64,000 nt of DNA from Aphelocoma coerulescens (taxonomy: Eukaryota > Chordata > Aves > Passeriformes > Corvidae): contig NW_027184084.1 in the NCBI RefSeq assembly GCF_041296385.1, positions 1,364,001 through 1,428,000 on the forward strand, written 5' to 3'. This document shows, piece after piece, positions 45,615-56,880 of this stretch; within the stretch, counting starts at the first letter, position 1, and every line of letters begins with the position of its first letter. The notes under the pieces are model-generated. The model saw only the letters and a list, made by a program, of their open reading frames with translations. It made no database searches and was not told where the DNA came from. A program made the position numbers and the translations under genes.

Positions 45615-46850
45615 GATCCACCTAAATCCCTGAGGGGTGGATACACTGGCGTATCCATCTCCCCAAGTTATAAGTTTGTACGGTCCCTGGATCTTTTGAC
45701 TCTCTGGGTCCTGGATCAGGACCTCTGGATTTTCTTTCAACTTCTGTCTCCTGGTGTTCTGGAAATGACAATAGATTGGAGAGTTCAGATCCTCAAAGGT
45801 GCCGTTCAGGAAACTTATTGTAAACAATGCCTTGCTGAGTCTGAGGACGGGTGAGTTGAGTTTGGTGGTTCCTGATTGTTGCAGTTGCATTCATTTAAGA
45901 GTTTGGTGGGCACGTTCAACAATGCCCTGTCCAGTTGGGGAGTGAGGAATACCTGTGACATGTCAAAATCCCCACAGCTGACGAAAGTTTTTGAACTCCT
46001 GAGAGATGTAAGCAGGCCCATTATCAGTTTTTATCTCCTCAGGTACACCGAGCACAGCGAAAGCTTGGACAAGATGTTTTTCAACATCCTTAGCCTTTTC
46101 ACCAGCATGTGCAGAGGCATACATGGCACCAGAGAAGGTATCAATAGAAACATGAATGCATTTTAATCTCCCAATTTCAGGGAAATGTGTAACGCCCATC
46201 TGCCACACTTCACCGCTATTAATGCCTCTGGGATTAACCCCCATGCCCAGTGATGGAAGCTGTAGCTTCTGGCAGTTGGGACATGTCACCACGATTGCTT
46301 TTGCCTGTGTCCGCGACAGATGGAACATGCGGATAAGAGCAGGGATATTTTGATGATACATGGCATGGCTCAATTTTGCTTGTTCAAAAACTTGGGGGAG
46401 CTTTGGTAAGTCAGCTGATAAAACCAGGTCTACTGGCATAGCTAGGGCATCTGGTCTATGATTACCCTCTGCAATAAATCCTGGCAGGTTTGTATGTGAT
46501 CTCACATGCATGACAAAAAAGGGATGCTCTCGGTGGGAAACCAGATAAATCAGCTTCGAGAGCAGTTCATAAATTTTCTTGTTTGAAACTTCTTTTAGGA
46601 GAGCGTGTTCTGCTTTCACAGTTACTCCAGCTACATATCCTGAATTTGTGACCAAATTAAAGGGTTCTTTGAACCTCTCAAATGCTCTGACGACGACTGC
46701 CAGTTCAGCTACTTGTGGTGACCTCTGGATTACCTTGACGTCAGATTCCCACTTTTGCGTCTTGGGGTCTTTCCACGCCATAACTGACTTCTTAGATTTC
46801 CCCGAGCCATTGGTAAAAATGGTTAGAGCATCAAGGGGTTTTCTACTTTG
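45615..46850 (-). pseudogene. pol: P6 RNase H and integrase
   Basis: Minus strand, open over 45963-46781. The RNase H end has a TNSGYVAGV motif and a HPFFVMHVRSH stretch. Integrase has the HX3H/CX2C zinc region (SHAMYHQN...CPNC) and WQMG-VTHF, where the first catalytic Asp is replaced by Gly (GGC, about 46201). The second, TDNGPAY, is intact. A TGA follows at about 45963, and the catalytic Glu region (GQGIVERAHQ) is read in the next stretch. The C-terminal domain is open over 45615-45890. It is beta-type integrase, inactive as read. Confidence 0.88.
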
Positions 46851-48724
46851 AATTTCTCAAGGAATAAAAGAGAATGTCAGATTAAACAATTGATGTTGTG
46901 GGCAATGATTTGATATTTGGCCTGAGTAACTGTCTAATGCAAATTGTAAGTTCATATTATTTTGGAATAGGTGATCTAATGAGTCTGCTGTTACAGGTAA
47001 GTAGATGCATGCAAAGTCACATCCTGCCAGGGTGCGGAGCCTTACTCTACCTTTCATGATAATTTCAGCTATCAGTTCTTGTGGCTTGGTGATGCTCTTG
47101 GACGGTTGGAGTGGGAGGAACACCCATTCAATTATGATGAGGGGTTCCTTGTGCTCCTTGTCCCACTGAAAAATGAGGCCGTTAAAGCGTGGTACCTTCC
47201 CTAGAATGACAAGCTTAAAGGGTAGGGAGGGCTTATACCTGTGTGCCTGCCTGGTGGAAATTGCCTCGCACCTTTTTGAGAGACTGCCTTGCCTCTTCTG
47301 TCAGGGATCTAGGAGATGCTGGACTGCCTCCCCCTGACAGTAGGTTTATGATAGGAGCCACGTCCTCTGTGGTGAGTCCCAACCAGGGTCTTATATAATT
47401 CAATGACCCACAGAGCTGTTGCAATTCTACTAATGTTTTGGATTGTTATTAATGGTGATGGGTGTTGGGGTGATGGAAGTCTCTGTGATTTTAAGTCCGA
47501 GGTATTTCCAAGGGCTTGTTCTCTGCATTTTTTTCTGGTTGTAATTCAAAGCCCTTGGCCTGTAGGGCCTCAATCGCCATGTTAAGTATCCACTCGAGAT
47601 ATTGATTATTGGGGGCACATATCAGCACATCATCCATGTAATGTACGATGATGGCTTTCTCTGCTTTGGCACAGATGAGAGATAGAATTTTGGCAATATT
47701 CTCTTGACAGAGACTTGGTGAATTTTTCATTCCTTGGGGAAGCACGAGCCATTGGTAATGTTTCATGGGGGCCTCCCGATTAGTAGAGGGCACGGAAAAT
47801 GCAAATCGAGGGCCATCTGCAGGGTGGAGTGGAATATGGAAGAAGCAATCTTTAATATCAAGGATATCCAAATGCCAATGTTGTGGGAGCATTGAAGGTG
47901 ATGGCATGCTGTACTAGTTTGAAAACAAACCAGTGAGAGGCACCAAGTCAGAATAACAATTTAATGGAAATTAAAGAAAAGGAACAGAAAGTAAAAGAAA
48001 ACACTGACAGAGTCAAGATACAACCTGAGTCCCTGTTACACAGGGTAGTGGTAGCAGTCTGGTGGAATGGTGGCTGCAGTCCTCTGAAGTGGTGATCCTG
48101 TAGTAGAAGGGGTCTGCTCTTCCTCAGAAAGTCCAGCGGTGGCTGTGTAGCTCCTATCCTCTGGAAATCCAGTGGAGCCAGTGTCTTTTGTGCTCAGAGT
48201 CCCAGTTATATCCACGATGGGATGCTTGGTTCCTCCCTCTGGGTGGAGCATCTCACAATGGAGTAATGAGTCATGAGGCCAAGTGTTGATTAGGCTCGTT
48301 AACAGAAGATAGTCTGGAGGGAGTTATCTCTGAGTCACGCAGCAGGACAATGATGGGCCATTAACAGCAAGATAGTCTGGGGGGAGGAGGCAAGGAAACA
48401 CTGCCCCACCTGATTTCAACAGCTCATGAGGATGGTAATAGAATACACCTCAACCCAGGACACATGCCTGGTTGAAGGGGTCCCATGCCTTCAATAACCT
48501 TATTGATTTTCCTGAGATCATGGAGAAGCCGCCACCCGTTCTTTCCCGGTTTTTGCATCACAAACACTGGCGACTTCCACGGGCTATTAGTTGGTGTGAT
48601 GTTCCATTTAGCTAATTGTTCATTTACTAATGTGTGGAGTGCCTCTAAGTTTTCACTTTTTAGCAACCACTGGTCAATGCACACTGGTTCATCAGTTTTC
48701 CAAGTTAATTTTTGTGGATGGCAC
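46851..48724 (-). pseudogene. pol: P6 reverse transcriptase, split by LTR-D
   Basis: Minus strand. The RT N-terminal part is open from 48724 to 48468 (WPLP-like start, SPVFVMQKPG, then LLHDLRKINKVIEGMG). After the LTR-D insertion it resumes with LDIKDCFFHIPL, LPQGMKNSP and YMDD (about 47635). Open frames end near 47491 and the connection region 46851-47490 has stops. YMDD and these motifs are class II. Confidence 0.88.
47910..48462. mobile_element. S12: LTR-D copy 3
   Basis: 553 bases, TGTACTAG...CCAGGACA, with a perfect 5-bp duplication CATGC (47905-47909, 48463-48467). Inserted in P6 RT. Confidence 0.92.
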
Positions 48725-49430
48725 TCAGCTCCAGTGGCCGCAAGGGAAAATTTTGATGTCGGGGGTGATATCAATTTTTGTTCCCCACTGAGGCATGGCA
48801 TCTCTTCCCCACAGTGTAAATTTGGTATCCAGGACATATGGACGAAGTGTCGCTATTTGTCCTTCTGGACCTTCAATTTTAATGATGTTTTTGAATTGCT
48901 TCGCAATTTGGATACCTCCAATCCCTTGTAGGATACACTGAGACTGCAATTCCCATTGCGCAGGCCACTTATCAAATGGAATGACAGACACATCAGCACC
49001 TGTGTCTATCATTCCACTATAGGTTTATCGTTTCCCAGAACCTCAGTCCAACAGATGGCTGGGATATGACCATCTGTGGGCAGGTATTTGGGCAGTGGAA
49101 TGGCTTGTGCAATGACCTGACCCTTTGGCATAAAGTATGGTGGACATATACAGTGTACCATTAGGCTAGAACCCCCATTCTGATCCACTTTCATGAGTGC
49201 AGGTGTAACCTCTATCCCAGCAGGTGTTTCCTGAGTGTCCCCAATAACAAAAAGGTATGTAAAGTCTGGTATGTGGTCCACATTTTGGAATGTGATTGGT
49301 ATCGCAGTCCATCTGTTGCTGTTTAAGTGGTGCGCTACATCACAGGTTACCTTGAACTTTAGTCCAGGAGTCCATGTTACTTTGTCTGCAGCTCTATTTA
49401 TGTCGGAACACGGAACTGTGACGTGTTGAA
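48725..49430 (-). pseudogene. pro: P6 dUTPase-protease region
   Basis: Minus strand. The upper part (49009-49281) has a KGQVIAQAIPLP stretch like the C-terminal motif of betaretroviral dUTPase. The lower part (48725-49012) is protease with MIDTGADVSVIP and a GRDAMPQWG motif near its end. The two parts are in different frames, joined by a single-base shift near 49008-49012. The dUTPase-protease order is typical of class II elements. Confidence 0.78.
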
Positions 49431-49433
49431 TTA

Positions 49434-51407
49434 TTAGTTTTCCTGATGTTGACCTGGGGAAACAGTCTTTGAAGAGTTTTTAGCAGCAGTTATAATTGCT
49501 CTGCAATTCCGAGACACATGTCCCTTTTTCTGACAATGGTAGCACACGAGGTTACCTCTAGATTGAGTTTCCCCTGTACCCACTTCATCCTCTACGACCT
49601 CCCCCACCATCCCCACTTTTTTCGAAAAGGAAACAGTTGTGTTCAGCTGCACCTTCTTTGTACAAACTTTGAGGATGGTTTCAACCGTTGGGGGAAGACG
49701 CAAGGGGAGACTCAGAATCACCTGCTTGTAAGCGTCATTTGTATTGGCCTGGACCAGTTTGAGCAGGAATGCTTGATGCAGGTCTGGATTTGGGACCTGG
49801 GAAAAGATTGCTTCATGCAAACAATTATAAAACTGTATAATATTTTCAGTTGGCAACTGTTTAACGTTGGTATAATGAGATTCATGAGTTTGAGATGGTA
49901 GTAATGTTAAGACCTTTTCAGCAGCACGTGTTATTTCAATAAGAACTGGGCGTGGAATAACCATTGCTTGCTTTTGAGCATTTGCCATATTATTGTCACC
50001 GGATAGATGGTCTAATGTCAGATAATTGTTGTCAAAATCCAGATAATTATCTGGAGTTTGCCACAGAACTTGCAGTAAATCAGATAAAATTAGCTTCCAC
50101 TGTTGTTTCCACAAAACGAAGTCACCAGGGGTGAGAAGAGATTGCATTAGTATAATCAAATCATGAGGCACAAACACATACGTTGAAAAGGTAGCATTTA
50201 ACAGGCTTTTAAAATAGTGACTATGCATCCCAAACTCCTTAATTGCCTTGCACAAATCTTTGATACTGGAATATGGGAAAGGGGTCCAGCTAGAATTAGC
50301 TCCTGTGCTACTACGAGGGAGAGCAGTAGCAACTGGAGGCACTTCCTGGTAGCCATAGGTTCCCGGATGTAAAGGGGTAGTCACATGACCATGGGAACAT
50401 GGGGCTGGACAGTGGGAAGCGGGGGGGGGGGGGGGGGCAGGGGCAGGGAGTGGAGGGGCAGAGCCAGAGAGTGGAGGGGTGGAGGCAGCAGGAGGGGGGG
50501 AGGGGTTGAGGGCAGGGTTGTGGGCGGAGGGGGTGGTGCTACCCTCAGGGGCGGGAGCAGTGCCCACCTCCTAGGTGGGAACAGAGGGAGGGGTGAAACA
50601 CAACGCCGTGGGGGCGGGGTAGAAGGTGGGGTTAGGTTTGGACACAGGCATGGGAGGGGATGGAGACAAGAAGGGATTTGTGGGAGGGAGGCGAAAGGGA
50701 TTGTGGACAGTGTAGTTTGGAGATGAGGCCACATGGCATCCGCCATTGTTGGAAACAGATAGACTCGGGAAAAAGGGGTTGGGGAGGGGTTTTTTTCCCA
50801 CACTACGAGCACATGGCTATTGCTGTCCCTGGGAACAAAGAGATCGGGGAAAAGGGGTTTTTGGCATGCGTAAAACATGTGGACTATAAACTGGGGACAA
50901 AGGAGTGGAGAAAAGAGGTTGGAAAGTTCCTGGGATGGGCTCCGGATTCCAGTCCAAGGCAGGGTACTGAGGAGACATGGCTGAGCCAGGAGTTCGATAG
51001 CTCTCCTGTGCTAAAAAGCAAGCTGCTCCAGCCGTGTTTTCCAGTGTAGGGGAAGCGGGATCAGGGACACAGGGGTTAAGAGAAGGTATAAAGGAATCAA
51101 CTGGGGGGTTTTGCAGTGGCTTTTCCTGTACTGTGTTCTTCTCTGGCAAAGTGTAAGTTAGTAACAGAAGAAAAAATTTTGAAACTGTTTCCTCCCCTGA
51201 GATCCTGAGAGAGGAAAGTTTTCTCCCGACACCATCCCAAAACTCAGAAGACGTTATGTCCTTGGAGGTTAGGTGAGGAAAGTACTGAAAAAAACAGTGC
51301 ACAAAAGATGGAACTAAACTTTTAGGATATTTATGCCCAGTACAAGAAAGGTAACTCTGAACTTGGTAATATATTTCTCTGTGGTGTGCAGAGACTTCAG
51401 ATCCCAT
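49434..51407 (-). pseudogene. gag: P6 gag
   Basis: Minus strand. The start ATG at 51405-51407 gives MGSEVS, a myristoylation-type N-terminus, and the matrix frame is open to about 50817. A Pro/Ala-rich region follows and is interrupted by frame changes, with a 17-G run on the plus strand at 50421-50437. The capsid reads from about 50290 downward (PFPYSSIKDLCKAIKEFG, then a GDFVLWKQQW stretch), continuous to the end. The nucleocapsid has one clear zinc knuckle, CYHCQKKGHVSRNC (about 49500-49540). The C-terminal frame (50567-49434) is open through capsid and nucleocapsid. It is beta-type. Confidence 0.88.
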
Positions 51408-51796
51408 TATAAAAGCAACACCACTCCCTCAGCCCCAAATCGCGAAAAAACAGAAAAAAAGAAAAAAAAATTGCACCGAAACCAGCTACAAGACACGAGC
51501 CCCCAAACCAGCGGGGAAATACTCACCAAAGCTTTGGATTTACCTCAGGAAAGCAGGTCCAGAGAAAAGAAATCAGTGAAATGGGTCCTCTGCTGTTCAG
51601 CCATTCCTGTGCCACGTGGAGTGGGGGGGGCTTCGGCTGGTTCTCTGAGCTTGCTACGGCACAAAAAGCAGCAGCAGGGCTGCAGAGTGCTGGCACTGCA
51701 TGCACAGGGTTCACTCCGGCCGGCACATGGCTTGCCAGGACACCCTAAAAAGTCTCTGTAGAACCGTGGTTCCGAGATAGCATGTTGGGCGCCAAT
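51408..51796 (-). other. P6 leader and primer-binding site
   Basis: On the minus strand the primer site TGGCGCCCAACATGCTAT (51777-51794) begins two bases after the 5' LTR. Its first 12 bases match the Lys(1,2)-type site and the rest differs. The leader of ~370 bases is non-coding. Confidence 0.75.
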
Positions 51797-52295
51797 TGAT
51801 GAAGTTCACTGCTCGCTCAGTCAGCAGACTCACTGTTCTATGCCCTGGAATGCCTCGAGCTGCCAGGAGAGACGGCACGGGCGGTCCAGCAGCTCAGCGG
51901 CTCCAATATGCGGCAAGTGATAGCTGTTTGGCTGTTGTCACAAGCAGAAGCAAAGAGGTAGAAATATAGCCCTGACTCCGTGCCTGTATTCCTCTTTTCT
52001 TGATTCCTCCCATCCCGGAAGGGACAAGAGAACCAGTCCACAGAAGGGAATGCAGGAGCAAACAGAGGCGGAGCCAGCTGCAATCGTCTCCTTTATTTGG
52101 GGGAGGGGAACGGGGAGAGCAGGGGGTGGACGCGTGGTAACCAGCCAATTGCACTCTGTTTCGGGGGAGTCTGTGCTACTTTCAAGTTTTACCCGCGCTT
52201 GGAACAAAGGGGATTCAGAGCACATAGTAGAGACAAGTCTGGACATGCCTGGGCAGTCCCGGGGCCGGGCTACACCTCGGGGGCAGGCAGCAACA
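51797..52295 (-). repeat. P6 5' LTR
   Basis: 499 bases; minus strand TGTTGCTGCC...TTCATCA. It is about 97% identical to 44120-44617. The open frames shared by both LTR copies are composition effects. Confidence 0.9.
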
Positions 52296-52590
52296 AAATT
52301 CCTGTTGTGGTTGGTGACCACCTGAACAAAATGTCCCACCAGTGATGTTCTCCATCTCTTATCACTCTTTCTAAGACATGGTGTATCTCCTCTGTGTCAT
52401 GATGAACAGTGATAAGAGTTCTGTGTCCATTGTTTTGGACGCATTCCAGCAGTCAATACATATCGTTGTGCTGCAGTAATTTTTTCACCAGTGAAAGGTT
52501 CATTCCAATGGGGGTGGACAGTAAATCTTGACAGGATGTGTAGGTAGATTGTAGTAATTCATGGGTTGTGACAGGAGTTGAATAGTTGTC
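52296..52590 (-). pseudogene. env: P10 env, transmembrane ectodomain
   Basis: Minus strand. A readable stretch ends RVIRDGEHHWWDILF..WSPTTTG just at the P6 duplication and continues into the anchor at 44119. It looks like the membrane-proximal half of an ERVK-like transmembrane subunit. Upstream sequence is lost after about 52590, where other repeats begin (52591-52677 holds a short TGTCTTAGTTTAAGAC-type fragment). Confidence 0.65.
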
Positions 52591-52677
52591 TTAGTTTAAG
52601 ACAATAAACAGGGCGGAGACTCCAAAATGAGTTACCTCCCCTTATTTTAACCACTCCCTTTTCACCATGTCGTGGGT

Positions 52678-54060
52678 TGACCTGGGCCAGATGCCAGGCA
52701 CACACCAAAGCCACTCACTCACTCCCCTCTGCAGCTGGACAGAGAGAAAATGTAACGAAGGGTTCATGGGTTGAGATAAGGACCAGGAGAGATTGCTCAT
52801 CAAATACCATCATGGGCAAAACAGGCTCAACTTAGAGATATGAAGTGAATTTATTACTAAAAAAATCAGAGCAGGATAATGAGAAGTAAAACAAGCCCTT
52901 AAAAACACCTTTCCCCCACTGCTCCCTCCTTCCCAGCTCTACCTCCTCCCCCAGCAGCACAAAGAGACAGGGAATGGGAGTTATGGTCAGTTCATCACCC
53001 ATGGCTTCTTCCACAGCTCAGGGAGAGGAGTCGTTCCCCTGCTGGACAGTGAGGTCCCTCCCACAGGACAAAGGTCTCCATGAACTTCTCCAACATGAGT
53101 CCATCTCACAGGCAACAGTACCCCTCAAACTGCTGTAGCGTGGGTCACTCTTCCATGGGGTGCAGTCCTACAAGGACAGGCTGCTCCAGCATGGGAGCAG
53201 GGCCCCTCTCTCCACAGGTCTCCGATGGGGTCACAGCCTCCTCTAGGCATCCACCTGCTCCGGCATGGGGCTCCTCCATGGGCTGTAGGTGGATCTCCAT
53301 GGGCTTCAGGGGGACAACCTGGGACAACCTGCTTCACAATGGTCTTCACCACAGACTGCAGAGGAATCACAGCTCCAGCGCCTGGAGCGCCTCCTCCCCC
53401 TCCTTCTTCACTGACCTTGGTGCCTGCATGTTGAACTCCTCTCACATATTCTCACTCCGCTCGTCTCTGGCCGCAACTAAAACTGCCCAAAAATTGTTTG
53501 TTTTGATTTCTTCTTAAATATGTTATCACAGAGGCGTTACCACCATTTCTAATTGGCCCAGCATTGCCAGCGGCATGTCCATCTTTGGAGCCACCAGGTA
53601 TTGGCTCTGCCAGACATGGAAGAAGCTTCTAGCAGCTTCTCACAGAAGCCACTCCTGTCACCCGCCCACTACCAAAACCAGGCTGTGAAAACCAATACAA
53701 ACAAAGAAGGAGAGACAAATGTGAGAAGATGTAAGTGAAAAAATAACAGTTAACTGAAAAGAAAAACAGCAACAACCAAGATAACAGCAATAACCACTAG
53801 ATACAAAGGTGCTCACTCCCGTGGCCCCCCCGGGAAAAGAGAAAACAAGATGGCAGAGAAGCCCCATCCTCCCAAGATGGCGGCCACCATAGCAGCCTAT
53901 GTGGCCTAGAGAACAAAGACAAGATGTCAGAGAAGCCCCTCTCAGCTCAACATTTTCCCTGGAAAAAAACCCAGGAAGGTGAGAGTTTATGAAGCAGTTC
54001 TGGTGGTAGCTGGGAGGTGCTGGCATTGTCTGTGGCAGCTCCAGCCCTGCAGTGTGTGTG
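52678..54060 (+). repeat. S13: family B LTR-like element
   Basis: It starts TGTCGTGGGTTGACC and includes the segments with which the window opens (53560-53655) and which recur reversed at ~11000. Length is about 1.38 kb, similar to S4. The CA-rich/CTCC-rich middle (53090-53450) produces open frames on both strands without recognisable domains. The 3' edge is approximate and no clear target duplication was found. Confidence 0.6.
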
Positions 54061-54071
54061 AGGAAAATTAA

Positions 54072-54640
54072 TGTTGCTAGAGATTAGTGTCCACAAAGGA
54101 GACAGAGGAGCCCCGTAAAAGTAACTTTATTCATGAACAAAGGGAGAGAGACCATCAAATATATGTCCAGTGGGGTCTCTCTCAATTAGATGAAGCAAGT
54201 AGCCTTCTTTTATCCTAATTTCCTGGCTGCATTACACCCTCTCCCTTTCCCCATTGGCTAAGGTATTTGGAAGGTACAGACTTCCCCACCCGCCTGCTAC
54301 GTCCCCTTTAATATATACCCCCCTGTATAAAACATGATACATGATCATTAAAATTAGCTTTAAGCCCTCCCTGGGCAGAGAAGGTAATATTCATAACCCT
54401 ATTAAGTCTTTGTTCTTCTTCCCAAAGTTCAGGAGTTTAGCACGACCTTGGCTGAGCAGCAGTCCATGTCAATTAGTAAAACGTTCTAAAATTAATGGGT
54501 TCTCTCGTTATTTCCTTATCTACAAGTCTCTGGCCTTATCTAAAAGCAGATTCACACAGTCTGTTTGTAAAGACACATTCATCTTATTCCTGTCAGGTGT
54601 CAGCCTCTCATCTGCCCTTCTCCCTTTCGGCCCTGCTGGA
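54072..54640 (-). repeat. LTR-like sequence, minus orientation
   Basis: It starts on the plus strand with TGTTGCTAGAG. It includes 'actttattcatgaac', the reverse of an AATAAA signal, and an AT-rich TATA-like stretch (about 54310). No second copy was seen in the window and no duplication could be fixed, so this is a weak call. Confidence 0.4.
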
Positions 54641-55153
54641 CGCAGTTGGTGTCAGTGCCTCAGTTCCGAGTCGCAGCTGCGTTGAGGGGAGGGGGGAAAG
54701 GAAAGAAGGAAGAAACAGTCCTGCCGGGCACTGAAAATATGCGGCCCCGGGCCCTCTGATCCCGAGCGTTGGCGGCGGCAAAAAGGTCCGATTAAAACGT
54801 CCCAGGCATCGTTGGGCAAGCCCCTTCCCCTCCCCCGCTCCCCTTCTCCCACAAACGGCAGGCGGCTGGAACTGGGGCAGCAGCTGGAAAAACTTTTGGA
54901 GCGGGTCCGACTTCCTGGCGTGGTGCAGCGGCTGTGGGAAGCGGCTGGAACTCCTCCTCGACAAACGGCAGGTCCAACCCCTCCTCGGCGAAACGGCAAG
55001 CAGCAGGAGTGACAGATATTGCGAAATTCTCCAAAGCCTGGAGATAACAAAAAACCCCTCCCGCCTCGCGCTGCCTCACAGGAGGCGGCAAACGACAGAA
55101 AATAAAAGAAAACAAAGGGTAAATGTTTTGCGTAATGGACCTCAAAACAGTTT
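54641..55153. other. GC-rich unassigned stretch before P7
   Basis: GC-rich with minus-strand open frames of 100-170 codons that are proline/alanine-rich. I recognise no domain. It might be a retroviral leader or gag fragment, given the neighbours (minus-strand LTR at its left). The last ~80 bases are A-rich. It ends with the P7 duplication GTTT (55150-55153). Confidence 0.35.
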
Positions 55154-55678
55154 TGCTGCCCAAAACTAGGCAAAAAAATAAAACTATAGTCAGATGGCTA
55201 TAGAACAAGTATTTGCTTATTCAGCGCCGGGAGTGAGGGGGATCGCTCTGCCACAAACTCACTCACTCTTCTCTAGCCTATGGTTGCATTTTAAAAGTCC
55301 TTCTGCTCAACGTCAGGATTGCAACATATCATTAGCATACTCATATTTGCATAAAGCTGTGTCATGGTTATATAATAATTTGTTGCTTTTGTGCATGCGT
55401 CAGCTCCTTCTGTGGTGGTCGTCAGTCTTCTGGTGGTCTTTGATGAAGACTTTTGTAGTCTTCCTCACATTTGAACTTTTTACCTCTGTCTTCAACTCAT
55501 GCTCTGTGCTCTTGTTTTTCAGTCTAACTGGTTTTAGCTTAACTTTGCAGTTTGCAAGTTCCATTAAAACTTGCTAGCTTGCTTTCTTTGTTTGCACTTG
55601 TTATCTTGTTAAAATGTTACTTGTGGTTAACCTTTGGTTACATTCACAGGCTTATCACCTGGGTTTCAAATCCCCCCT
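55154..55678 (-). repeat. P7 3' LTR
   Basis: 525 bases, minus strand TGAAACCCAGG...GGGCAGCA. The polypurine tract (minus strand AAAGGGGGGATT) is at 55679-55690. About 325 bases (55161-55489) appear identical to the 5' LTR, whereas the remainder differs at about ten places. Confidence 0.92.
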
Positions 55679-55690
55679 TTCTTTTTACTT

Positions 55691-55965
55691 TTGTGAATTC
55701 TTTCACATTTTATAATTTGTTTAGATTTTGAAAATATGTCTTGCTTTCCACCCGGTCTCTAAGTTTATAATGTTTCCTCTGCTCTTATGATGTAATGGTC
55801 CCACTACACCACCATAAGGTACAACGTACTGCACAACACGTTCCTATAACGAAAAGCCCAATTCCTAAAACACAAAACATTGTTTGAGCCAATTTAGTTT
55901 CGATAGCCAGGAAGCTAACAAATTCCACAACCTGCTTTGGTCATGTAATTGTAGTGGCGACACCA
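55691..55965 (-). pseudogene. env: P7 env tail joined to RT
   Basis: Minus strand. A LWNLLASWLSKLNWL stretch (about 55880-55920) is the membrane-proximal part of a gamma-type transmembrane subunit, followed by a degraded anchor. It is joined to RT near 55965-55980 with no integrase between. The rest toward the polypurine tract is non-coding. Confidence 0.7.
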
Positions 55966-56880
55966 GGTGTTTCAAAGTAGTTCCTTCTACCTGTACTAGG
56001 GTTTTCCCATTCAAAAGCAAATATTCTCTGACTTTCTTCTGCAAGTGGTAGGCAGAAGAAGGCATCCTTAAGATCTATAACTGAAAACCATACTAATTCT
56101 TCTTGTAATTTTGTTAACAAGGTGTAAGGATTAGCAACTACTGGGTGAATACTTTTAGTTATTGAATTAATAGCTCTTAAGTCCTGTACCAGCCTATAGG
56201 TCCCATTAGGCTTTTTCACTGGTAATATTAGAGTATTACATTTGGATTCACATTCCTTCAATAACCCTAAATTTAAAAACTTGTTAATAATGGGTTCTGT
56301 TCCCTTTTTGTCTTCTAATCTCAAAGGATATTGTTTCCTAACTACTGGTCTAACTCCTGTCTGTAGTTCAATTTTGATGGGTTCTGCTAACTTTGACCTT
56401 CCTGGAGTGTCAGTAGCCCATACTCCTGGGTATGCTCGATTTAATATCAGCTCTAAATGAATGTTACTGTCTGTCAGGGCTGATTCAAGTGCTGATCCTA
56501 ACGCTAAAATTAATTTTTCTTCAGGTACTTTGAATTTCATTTTTTCCTCTTTGAATTCAATGGTTGCTTCTAAATTTTCAAGCAAGTCTCTTCCCAATAC
56601 CGATTTGGGAGAATTTGGAAAATACAGAAATTGATGAATTCCCATTCTTTCCCCAATTTTATATTGAAGTGGTTTTAGGAGAAATGCATTTTCTGGTTGG
56701 CCCATAGCTCCTGCTACTTGAATATGTTTTTCACTTCTAGGTATCAGTGCCTGATTCAAAATCGAAAATGTGGCCCCGGTACCAACTAAAAATTCTACTT
56801 CCCTGCCATCCCCTAGCTGTATCTTAACCAGCAGGTGTGCTAGGTTAAGATCTGCCGGTCCCCGTCACTCACTGTTATCT
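55966..56880 (-). pseudogene. pol: P7 protease and N-terminal RT
   Basis: Minus strand, one open stretch from about 56830 to 55941. The protease active site reads LVGTGATFS: the catalytic Asp of DTG is replaced by Gly (about 56780-56790). The RT then shows NGTYRLVQDLRAIN, the VVANPYTLLT motif and DLKDAFFCLPL, but is cut off before YVDD by the deletion. It would give neither active protease nor polymerase. Confidence 0.88.

Larger units (their letters stand above)
44120..52295 (-). mobile_element. P6: ERVK (beta-like) provirus
   Basis: LTRs 44120-44617 and 51797-52295 are flanked by GAATTC (44114-44119) and AAATTC (52296-52301), a 6-bp duplication with one difference. Minus-strand order: primer site, gag with zinc knuckle, dUTPase-protease, RT with YMDD, RNase H, integrase, small env tail. 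By eye the LTRs differ at about 14 of 498 positions (~3%). Two solo LTRs (45183, 47910) are nested in it. It is inserted in the env of P10. Confidence 0.9.
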
